Below are positions 8,994 to 15,807 of a stretch of DNA of 64,000 nucleotides, piece by piece; position 1 is the first letter of the stretch, and every line of letters starts with the position of its first letter. The notes below the pieces were generated by a model, which searched no databases, was not told the DNA's origin, and saw only the letters and a program-made list of their open reading frames with translations. Position numbers and translations under genes: made by a program. The stretch lies in contig NZ_FOBS01000018.1 in assembly GCF_900109885.1 (NCBI RefSeq), positions 1-64,000 on the forward strand, written 5' to 3'. This stretch comes from Syntrophus gentianae. GTDB lineage: Bacteria > Desulfobacterota > Syntrophia > Syntrophales > Syntrophaceae.

Positions 8994-9899
8994 ATGGTCA
9001 GTGGAATCAGCAGTTCCAGCAACTCTATCAGTGAGATGTGGCAACAGATGTTCAGCAAGATCGATACCGACAGCGACGGGTCGATCAACAACTCCGAGGT
9101 CAGTGCGATTTTCGACGAGAATTCTTCGGATCTCGCCAGCGACCTCTTCTCGTCACTGGACACCGATCAGGACAGCCTGATCAGCTCGATGGAATTCAAT
9201 TCGGGTTTGGCCCAGCTGAATCAGGAGAGAAAGCAGGGGATGGGTGGTATGGAAGGAACCCCAAGCATGGGGGCGGCTTCAGCGCCCCCGCCACCGGATC
9301 AGGTCTTTGAAACGGCCGATGCCGATGAAGACGGAGTGGTCACCGAGGATGAACTGGCAAGCGTTATCGGATCCGATGGGACGGACATCGAATCGCTCTT
9401 CGAGCAAATAGACACCGATGGAGACGGATCGATCACCCAGTCTGAAGACGAGGCCTTCCGGGCGCAGATGATGGAAACGACTGGACAAAGCGACGCTTCC
9501 TCCGGAAGCGGCTCAGCAGGGTTTTCCGGAATGGCGGCAGCTCCACCGCCCCCGCCACCGGATCAGGTCTTTGATACAGCCGATGCCGATGAAGACGGAG
9601 TGGTCACCGAGGACGAACTGGCAAGCGTTATCGGATCCGATGGAACGGATGTCGAATCGCTCTTCGAACAAATAGACACCGATGGCGACGGATCGATCAC
9701 CCGGACGGAAGATGAAACATTCCGGGAACAAATGGCAGAGATGGCCGGACAGGGGGATACTTCTTCTTCCTCCGAAGCAAGCTCGACGAGTAACGATATA
9801 GCGGACTGGACAAGTCGGCTGGTCTCCAGCCTGCTGCAGAGTCTCAACGCATACAGCTATTCTTCCGGCTCCTCAACCTCGACAGACCTGGTTGCTTAA
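8994..9899 (+). CDS. Six-EF-hand calcium-binding protein
   Basis: 301 residues; start chosen at the ATG behind AAAGGAGATAAGC. Six EF-hand loops are readable: DTDSDGSINNSE, DTDQDSLISSME, DADEDGVVTEDE, DTDGDGSITQSE, then DADEDGVVTEDE and DTDGDGSITRTE. The last two pairs are an internal duplication separated by Ser/Gly and poly-Pro linkers (APPPPDQVF). No classical signal peptide is visible, and the C-terminus is Ser/Thr-rich. Likely binds Ca2+ at or outside the cell surface or acts as a calcium buffer. Divergent from the CpxRA-like pair, with a sigma54-like promoter upstream and a strong terminator downstream. Confidence 0.88.
   Translation: MVSGISSSSNSISEMWQQMFSKIDTDSDGSINNSEVSAIFDENSSDLASDLFSSLDTDQDSLISSMEFNSGLAQLNQERKQGMGGMEGTPSMGAASAPPPPDQVFETADADEDGVVTEDELASVIGSDGTDIESLFEQIDTDGDGSITQSEDEAFRAQMMETTGQSDASSGSGSAGFSGMAAAPPPPPPDQVFDTADADEDGVVTEDELASVIGSDGTDVESLFEQIDTDGDGSITRTEDETFREQMAEMAGQGDTSSSSEASSTSNDIADWTSRLVSSLLQSLNAYSYSSGSSTSTDLVA
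9287..9740 (+). repeat. 264-bp tandem duplication inside the EF-hand gene
   Basis: The segment starting CCCGCCACCGGATCAGGTCT at 9287 recurs at 9551, a period of 264 bp (88 codons). The two copies encode an EF-hand pair each. Long stretches are identical at the nucleotide level, including synonymous positions, so the duplication looks recent or is kept similar by recombination. Confidence 0.85.
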
Positions 9900-9960
9900 C
9901 AGGCATATTTTTGCCAGGCCCATTCCCAAAGGGCCGGGCAACCTTCATGTGTTCTGCCTG

Positions 9961-10004
9961 ACAAGGCCGTTTTCCCTCTCCCCATTTAGGGAAAACGGCC
10001 TTGT
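9961..10004 (+). terminator. Strong rho-independent terminator after the EF-hand gene
   Basis: Perfect 17-bp inverted repeat (ACAAGGCCGTTTTCCCT and its complement) with a 10-nt loop, followed by a short T-rich tail. It ends the EF-hand transcript 60 bp after the stop. Confidence 0.85.
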
Positions 10005-10083
10005 TTCTCCGCATCCTTAAGGTTCGCCCCTTGTCGCCAAGAGGTAAAATGGGCTGCAGCATCCGGAACATCTGGTTTCAGCT

Positions 10084-10373
10084 CTTCTCTTAGGCCACAT
10101 CTCGTATACAATGTTTATTTTCCCTAGACTCATGCTTCGATAATTCTTAGAAAAAATAAGGTATTGCCGGAATTGACAGCCCCTGAATGTTGTGTCTTAA
10201 ATTCTCTTTACTTCAACATCAGTATTCCGTTTCAACACTCTTTGCGGAGGAGGAAAATCGGTCTTTTCCCGGCAAGTTACAGCTATGAGGAAAAGTGCTG
10301 ATTTTACTCTTTTGCCGATAATGAGGCACGGAGGTGCCTCTAAATGGAGTTTTCTATCAAGGAGGTTCCCCAA
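10084..10373 (+). promoter_or_regulatory. Conserved upstream/leader region of lipoprotein copy 2
   Basis: Shares with the region upstream of copy 1 (1089-1385): CTTCTCTTAGGCCACATC at 10084-10101, TTGACA at 10173-10178 (a -10-like TTAAAT follows at 18 bp), TCTTTGCGGAGGAG with TCGGTCTTTTC near 10239-10267, and a hairpin GAGGCAC/GTGCCTC at 10323-10340 just ahead of the ribosome site. Transcription from the TTGACA promoter would give a leader of about 160 nt. No match to a riboswitch class known to me was recognised. Confidence 0.5.
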
Positions 10374-10790
10374 ATGGTCAAGGTTTATCGCTCCCTGCTG
10401 TTTCTCGTTCTGTCGTTTGTGATCTGCACGTCCCCTTTTCTTCTGTCCGGTTGTGAGGAAAAGGCCAAGGAGGAAAAGCTGAATTTCAATACAGAGTATC
10501 AAGCCGTATTCATGGCGAACGGTCAGGTCTTCTTCGGAAAGATAGAAAACGCAGGAGGCGCCTATCCGCTGCTGAAGGAGATTTATTATATCGGCCGCCA
10601 GGCAGACCCCGAGGGCAAGGAAGTGAAGAGCATCCTGATCAAGCGGGGTAACGAGTGGCACGGACCGGAATACATGTACATCAATCGACAGCAGATCGCA
10701 GTGATCGAGCCGGTTGCGCCCAACTCCCGGGTGGCGCAGCTCATCAAGGAAGCAAAGAATGCGAAGCCTCCGGTGGCTCCGCAGCAGTAA
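10374..10790 (+). CDS. Small lipoprotein, copy 2
   Basis: 138 residues; start at the ATG behind CAAGGAGGTTCCCC. Signal peptide with lipobox LLSGC and the same mature domain as 672-1088 (QAVFMANGQVFFGKIENA, HGPEYMYINRQQIAVIEP), about 85-90 percent identical by eye. Followed after 67 bp by the large repeat protein, so the pair is likely cotranscribed. Function unknown; probably an envelope partner of the large protein. Confidence 0.82.
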   Translation: MVKVYRSLLFLVLSFVICTSPFLLSGCEEKAKEEKLNFNTEYQAVFMANGQVFFGKIENAGGAYPLLKEIYYIGRQADPEGKEVKSILIKRGNEWHGPEYMYINRQQIAVIEPVAPNSRVAQLIKEAKNAKPPVAPQQ

Positions 10791-10857
10791 GATCAAGAGG
10801 TTCATGAACATTGAAAGCAAAAGGCGGGCATTCATTTTTGCAACAAAGGAGGGGGCC

Positions 10858-13800
10858 ATGAAGCGTATTTCACGGAAAAGATGGGGTGCATTCAGCTCAG
10901 TTTTGTTTCTTCTGCTATTCTGGCTGTCGGTCCTTCCCGGCCACGTGGCTGCCGCGACAAACGCCACATGGTCGCATGGGGGAGACGGTGTCTGGAACAA
11001 CCCGGCATATTGGGACATCCTCACCGTGCCGAACGGAGCTTACAACGTTTTCATCATCGACGGCACGTCCACTGTGACGAGCAACATCAATGTGGCGGTT
11101 GAAAACCTGACGCTCGCCTCGGGCAACGGACTCATTATCCAGGATGGAACATCCTTTTCGGTCTCAGGCGGGACGGGGATCGTCAACAACAACGGGACGA
11201 TAACGATTGGCGGCAACGGGGCCGATACCCGGTTTTATGTCGGCAGCCCCAACGTGACCCTGACCGGTTCCGGGACCCTGATCCTCAATCCGGGCAATAC
11301 GGCTCAGCGGAGCCGGATCAGCTCGACCAATGGCAATTATGTCCTCACCAACGACACGAACCATACCATCATGGGTTCCGGTTATATCGGCGAGGGCAAC
11401 ATGGGGCTCGTCAACCGGGGAACCATTGTGGCGAATAACACGGCTGGTCCCCTCTACATCAACCTGAGCGGTGTGGGGGCCGTGAATGAAGGGACCCTCA
11501 AGGCGATGGGCGGTGCAGGCCTTCAGCTTGTCGGTCAGACTTTCGACAATGCCACAGGTTTGATTCTTGCCGACGGCGCCGGTTCCTATGTGGGTCTCAG
11601 GGACAGCGTCGTGGTGAACGGGGGCGCCTTCACCACAACCAACGGCGGCGTGATCGCCACAATGAACAACAGTACACTTAACGGAATCACCCTCACCGCC
11701 GGTTCCTCGTTCCAGGGCTGGGACGGCACAAATACCAGGCTCAAGAACACGATTGCCAATGAGGGGACGATGACGATTGCCGGCAATGGGGGCGATACAC
11801 GCTTTTATGTCGACAGCGCCAATGTGACCCTGACCGGTTCGGGGACGTTGGTCCTCAATGCGGGCAATACGGCTCAGCGAAGCCGGATCAGCTCCACCAA
11901 TGCCAATTATGTCCTCACCAACGACACGAACCATACCATCATGGGTTCCGGCTGGATCGGCGAGGGCAACATGGGACTCGTCAACAAGGGAACCATTGTG
12001 GCGAATAACACGGCGGGTCCCCTATACATCCATCTCAGCGGTGTGGGGGCCGTGAATGAAGGGACCCTCAAGGCGATGGATGGCGCAGGCCTTCAGCTCT
12101 ACAATCAGACTTTCGACAATACCACGGGTTTGATCCTCGCCGACGGCGCCGGCTCCTATGTCGGTCTCAGGGAGGGAGTCGTGGTGAAGGGGGGCGCCTT
12201 CACCACGACCAACGGCGGCGTGATCGCCACCCTCAACAGCGGAACCATCGACGGCATCACCTTAACCGCCAATTCCGCATTCCAGGGATCGGACAACACC
12301 AATACCTATCTACGGAACACTCTTACCAACAACGGGACGATGACAATTGCCGGCAACGGCAGTGATACCCGGTTCTATGTCAACAGCGACGATGTAACCC
12401 TGACCGGTTCGGGGACGCTGGTTCTCAATCCGGGCAACTCGAACCAGCGGAGCCGGATCAGCTCCACCAACGGCAATTTTATTCTCACCAACGATACGGA
12501 TCATACGATTCTGGGTTCCGGCTGGGTCGGCGAGAACAACATGGGGCTCGTCAACAAGGGGACCATTGCGGCGACCAATGCCGGCGCTCCGCTGTACATC
12601 GATGTAAACAGCAAGGATGCCGTGAATGAAGGGACCCTCAAAGCCACGGGCGGTGCGGGTCTTCATCTCATGAACGGTTACTTCGACAATACCAAGGGTC
12701 TGGTCCTCGCGGAGGGAAGCGGCTCTTATGTCGGCCTCGTGGACGGCGTTGAAGTGAAGGGGGGCGCCTTCACCACGGCCAACGGCGGCGTGATCGCCAC
12801 CCTCAACAGCGGGACCGTCGACGGCATCACCCTCACCGCCAATTCCGCATTCCAGGGATCGGACAACACCAATACCTATCTAAAAAACACGATCACCAAC
12901 AACGGGACGATGACGATTGCCGGCAACGGCAGTGATACCCGGTTCTTTGTCAACAGCGCCGATGTGACCCTGACCGGTTCGGGAACGCTGGTTCTGAATC
13001 CGGGCAACACGAACCAGCGGAGCCGGATCAGCTCCACCAACGGCAATTATATCCTAACCAACGATACGGATCATACGATTCTGGGTTCCGGCTGGGTCGG
13101 AGAGAACAACATGGGCCTCGTCAACAAGGGGACCATTTCGGCGACCCACGCAGGTATTCCACTGCGCATCGACGTGAACAGCAAGGATGCCGTGAATGAA
13201 GGGACCCTCAAGGCGATGGGCGGCGCCGGTCTTCAGCTCATGAACGGCTTCTTCGACAATACAAAGGGCCTCATCCTTGCGGAGGGGAGTGGCTCTTATG
13301 TCGGCCTCGTGGATGGCGCTGAAGTGAAGGGGGGCGTCTTCACCACAACCAACGGCGGCGTGATCACCACCCTCAACAGCGGAACCATCGACGGCATCAC
13401 CCTCACCGCGAATTCAGCGTTCCAGGGATCGGACAACACCAATACCTATTTGAAGAATACGATTACCAACAACGGGGCGATGACGATTGCCGGAAACGGG
13501 TCCGATACCTACTTCTATCTGGACAGTGCCGATGTGACCCTAACCGGTTCCGGGACATTGGTCCTCAATCCTGGCAATACGGCCCAGCGGAGCAGGATCA
13601 GCTCCACCAACGGCAATTTCATTCTCACCAACGACACGAATCATACGATTCTGGGTTCCGGCTGGGTCGGCCAGAACAACATGGGCATCGTCAACAAGGG
13701 GACAATTGTGGCCAACAACGCTGGAGCCCCTCTGTACATCAACCCCAACGCGAATTTGCTGGACAACCAGGGGACCCTCCGCGCCGAGAGCGGAGCAACA

Positions 13801-14673
13801 CTGGCTGTGTTGGATGGATTGAAGAACTATGGGAGCAACACGCTGACCGGCGGCACCTACTATGCGGCCGGCACTCTTAAACTTCCCGTTGCCGCTGCGG
13901 GTATCGTGACCAACGCGGCAACCATCGTTCTGGATGGGCCGTCATCCGCCATTCTCCGCTATGCCGACAATACGGATGCCCTGAAGGGCTTTGCAACCAA
14001 TGCGGCGGCCGGCGACTTCACCATCAAGAACGGGCGGGACTTCACAACGGCCGGAGCGTTCAGCAATGCCGGACTGATGACCTTCGGAACCGGCAGCGAT
14101 TTCCAGGTCGGCGCCACAGGCAGCCTGCAGGACTACAGCCAGAGTGCGGGGAACACGACGGTCGATGGCACGCTTACGGCGAACAACGTGGCGATCAACG
14201 GCGGCATCCTGAAGGGGACGGGAAGCGTTACGGGGAGTGTGGTAAACAACAGTGGCGTCGTTGCCCCGGGCGATTCCCCCGGCACTCTTACCATTCATGG
14301 AACTTATGCGCAGTCGAACGATGGAACCCTGGCGATTCAGCTTCTCAATTCAGGATCCGGGAATTACTCTCTCCTTGCGGTCGATGGTTCGGCATCCCTG
14401 GGCGGCGCCCTTGCGATCTACGTTCTGTCGAATGCAACGATTTCTGACGGAGACACCTTCACGGTCCTGACCTCATCGGGTATTCTGGGCGACTTCGCCT
14501 CCATCTCCGATAATTCGGCATCCATTGATTTTACCTGGAGCATCTACGACGGCAAGGATGTGATCCTGACGGCTCACGGCAGCACGGTGGTGCCTCTGCC
14601 GCCGGCGATCCTTCTGCTCGGCACGGGTCTGCTCGGGATGTTCGGATATCGGCTGCGGATGAAAAGGCGTTGA
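10858..14673 (+). CDS. Large secreted repeat protein with VPLPP C-terminal anchor
   Basis: 1271 residues; start at the ATG behind AAGGAGGGGGCC. Signal peptide (about 1-35), an N-terminal domain shared with the truncated gene at 1-464, then five 190-residue beta-helix-like repeats, each containing VTLTGSGTLVLNPGN, RSRISSTNGN and VNEGTLKA. A C-terminal autotransporter-like or passenger segment follows, ending VPLPPAILLLGTGLLGMFGY plus a basic tail. That ending is of the PEP-CTERM/VPLPP exosortase-signal type: motif, hydrophobic helix, basic end. Likely exported and anchored or processed at the surface, as an adhesin or matrix protein. No exosortase gene lies in this window. Confidence 0.88.
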   Translation: MKRISRKRWGAFSSVLFLLLFWLSVLPGHVAAATNATWSHGGDGVWNNPAYWDILTVPNGAYNVFIIDGTSTVTSNINVAVENLTLASGNGLIIQDGTSFSVSGGTGIVNNNGTITIGGNGADTRFYVGSPNVTLTGSGTLILNPGNTAQRSRISSTNGNYVLTNDTNHTIMGSGYIGEGNMGLVNRGTIVANNTAGPLYINLSGVGAVNEGTLKAMGGAGLQLVGQTFDNATGLILADGAGSYVGLRDSVVVNGGAFTTTNGGVIATMNNSTLNGITLTAGSSFQGWDGTNTRLKNTIANEGTMTIAGNGGDTRFYVDSANVTLTGSGTLVLNAGNTAQRSRISSTNANYVLTNDTNHTIMGSGWIGEGNMGLVNKGTIVANNTAGPLYIHLSGVGAVNEGTLKAMDGAGLQLYNQTFDNTTGLILADGAGSYVGLREGVVVKGGAFTTTNGGVIATLNSGTIDGITLTANSAFQGSDNTNTYLRNTLTNNGTMTIAGNGSDTRFYVNSDDVTLTGSGTLVLNPGNSNQRSRISSTNGNFILTNDTDHTILGSGWVGENNMGLVNKGTIAATNAGAPLYIDVNSKDAVNEGTLKATGGAGLHLMNGYFDNTKGLVLAEGSGSYVGLVDGVEVKGGAFTTANGGVIATLNSGTVDGITLTANSAFQGSDNTNTYLKNTITNNGTMTIAGNGSDTRFFVNSADVTLTGSGTLVLNPGNTNQRSRISSTNGNYILTNDTDHTILGSGWVGENNMGLVNKGTISATHAGIPLRIDVNSKDAVNEGTLKAMGGAGLQLMNGFFDNTKGLILAEGSGSYVGLVDGAEVKGGVFTTTNGGVITTLNSGTIDGITLTANSAFQGSDNTNTYLKNTITNNGAMTIAGNGSDTYFYLDSADVTLTGSGTLVLNPGNTAQRSRISSTNGNFILTNDTNHTILGSGWVGQNNMGIVNKGTIVANNAGAPLYINPNANLLDNQGTLRAESGATLAVLDGLKNYGSNTLTGGTYYAAGTLKLPVAAAGIVTNAATIVLDGPSSAILRYADNTDALKGFATNAAAGDFTIKNGRDFTTAGAFSNAGLMTFGTGSDFQVGATGSLQDYSQSAGNTTVDGTLTANNVAINGGILKGTGSVTGSVVNNSGVVAPGDSPGTLTIHGTYAQSNDGTLAIQLLNSGSGNYSLLAVDGSASLGGALAIYVLSNATISDGDTFTVLTSSGILGDFASISDNSASIDFTWSIYDGKDVILTAHGSTVVPLPPAILLLGTGLLGMFGYRLRMKRR
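11191..13800 (+). repeat. Five 570-bp tandem repeats
   Basis: Equivalent positions (AACGGGACGA or variants) recur at 11191, 11761, 12331, 12901 and 13471, an exact 570-bp (190-codon) period with no indels. The fifth unit fades out near 13800. Units 3 and 4 are the most alike. Exact length conservation points to unequal crossover or gene conversion keeping the units in register. Confidence 0.9.
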
Positions 14674-14708
14674 AAGGGAGCAACCTCAATAAACTGGATG
14701 AGCCCTGG

Positions 14709-14741
14709 AACTTCCCTTGCCTGTTCCTGGCAAGGGAAGTT
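14709..14741 (+). terminator. Hairpin after the large repeat protein
   Basis: Perfect 13-bp stem (AACTTCCCTTGCC with its complement), 7-nt loop, then TTC. It lies 36 bp after the stop at 14673. A second stronger hairpin follows. Confidence 0.65.
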
Positions 14742-14774
14742 TTCGGGGCCGGAACGGAAGTTCTGACAACATCT

Positions 14775-14808
14775 GGCATATCGGGGGCACTCAAACCCCC
14801 GATATGCC
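14775..14808. terminator. Bidirectional terminator between convergent genes
   Basis: Perfect 13-bp stem (GGCATATCGGGGG and complement) with an 8-nt loop, followed by TCTTTCATTTT on the plus strand. It separates the repeat protein (plus) from the MerR gene (minus, ending 14823). Confidence 0.75.
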
Positions 14809-14822
14809 TCTTTCATTTTCAG

Positions 14823-15407
14823 TCACTGATTATTTCTGTCCGCACCACTCTTTCTTCTCCTCATTGAATGATCAGAATCGGCATAGGGGTCGGCCGACCA
14901 TTTGCGGATCAACAGAGCCTCTTTTTCCGGAATGCCCAGGGAGAGGAGAAAAGCGTGATGGGCCTCCGGCCCGCGCTTTTCGAAAGCGGCGTGAAAACGA
15001 TGCATCGCCGTATCATCCATCCCTGCCGCCCTCAGCATTTCGACAAACAGATCCTTGTCGACAGAGGCCGGGTCTTTCCCGGATGCGCGGAATTTCAGCA
15101 TTCCAGCGAGAATGCGACGTTTGGCCTGGAGGGTGCGGATCTCTTCCCCCAGAGCATGAAGGCGCCGAAGCAGAACCTCGGTCGTGTCATCCCTTCGGGA
15201 GGCAAAGATCTTTCGAATATCATCGATGCTCAGTCCGGCTTCCCGGAAGGCACAGATCGATGCCAGACGCTCCCGGTCGGCATCGGAGTAAAGACGGTAC
15301 CCCCTTGCAGACCGTGCCGACGGGGACAGCAGTCCGATCCGGTCATAGTAGAGCAGTGTACTGCGGGAAAGACCGAAGAGTCCTCCCAATTCACGAATCC
15401 GGTACAT
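14823..15407 (-). CDS. MerR-family transcriptional regulator
   Basis: 194 residues. N-terminal MerR winged helix (IRELGGLFGLSRSTLLYYDR, GYRLYSDADRERL, residues 1-70), then a coiled-coil dimerisation helix (about 80-112). The C-terminal domain (about 118-180; MLRAAGMDDTAMHRFHAAFE) resembles the 59-residue protein encoded just upstream at 15467-15646. No metal-binding Cys motif is seen, so the inducer is probably not a metal. A hairpin lies between the two genes and a MerR-type promoter upstream of both, suggesting autoregulation. Confidence 0.85.
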   Translation of the reverse strand: MYRIRELGGLFGLSRSTLLYYDRIGLLSPSARSARGYRLYSDADRERLASICAFREAGLSIDDIRKIFASRRDDTTEVLLRRLHALGEEIRTLQAKRRILAGMLKFRASGKDPASVDKDLFVEMLRAAGMDDTAMHRFHAAFEKRGPEAHHAFLLSLGIPEKEALLIRKWSADPYADSDHSMRRRKSGADRNNQ

Positions 15408-15420
15408 AGGGTCTCCAAGG

Positions 15421-15454
15421 GAAAAGCGCCCCGGCTCGGCGCCGGGCCGGGGCG
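15421..15454 (-). terminator. GC-rich terminator/attenuator between small gene and merR
   Basis: Minus-strand stem CGCCCCGGC/GCCGGGGCG (9 bp, 10-nt loop) followed by CTTTTC. It sits 13 bp after the small gene's stop and 14 bp before the merR start, so it would reduce read-through and set the small protein in excess over the regulator. Confidence 0.55.
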
Positions 15455-15466
15455 GATTATTTCAGA

Positions 15467-15646
15467 TTACATCCTGCGAATGACGGCGATCTCTTCGGGT
15501 GATGCGCCGAGCCATTCCAGAAAACTCTGATGACCGGAGGGATTTTCTTCCTCGAAGAGGCGATGCCACTTCTGCATCGCCTCCTCGTCAAGGCCCACCG
15601 CCTGGAAGCGTTTCTTCCATTCCTCAATGGATACAACGGTTTTCAC
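15467..15646 (-). CDS. 59-residue protein resembling the MerR C-terminal domain
   Basis: GTG start behind GGAGG, encoding a small acidic helical protein (SIEEWKKRFQAVGLDEEAMQ ... SFLEWLGASPEEIAVIRRM). It aligns with the C-terminal domain of the neighbouring MerR protein: AGMDDTAMHRFHAAFE against VGLDEEAMQKWHRLFE, and LLSLGIPEKEALLIRK against LEWLGASPEEIAVIRR. It is the first gene after a MerR-type promoter. It may bind the same ligand or heterodimerise with the regulator; this is inference. No known family was recognised. Confidence 0.75.
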   Translation of the reverse strand: MKTVVSIEEWKKRFQAVGLDEEAMQKWHRLFEEENPSGHQSFLEWLGASPEEIAVIRRM

Positions 15647-15693
15647 TATTTTTGTCCTCCTTCTCGATATTTATCCCGGCCGAGACAAAGGGC

Positions 15694-15724
15694 ATCCTAG
15701 ACTGTGAAGCTGTAGACAGGTCAA
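15694..15724 (-). promoter_or_regulatory. MerR-type promoter with 19-bp spacer
   Basis: Minus-strand -35 TTGACC (15719-15724) and -10 TAGGAT (15694-15699) are separated by 19 bp, the overlong spacing that MerR activators correct. The spacer carries an imperfect dyad (CTGT...ACAG). It drives the 59-residue gene and probably merR. Confidence 0.6.
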
Positions 15725-15807
15725 GGATTTTTTAGAGAATTATAAAGGATTGGCCTTGTGCTCTTATTGCTGCGAAGGGGGCTGTTGCGACGGTGGGGAT
15801 TTTCCCT

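Noticed and set aside
10084..10373. Cyclic di-GMP (GEMM) riboswitch in the lipoprotein leader
   Set aside because: The characteristic conserved GEMM blocks are not present; only a hairpin and short conserved blocks remain.
11191..13800. CRISPR-like or satellite repeats
   Set aside because: The repeats are 570 bp, in frame and translated; they are protein repeats.
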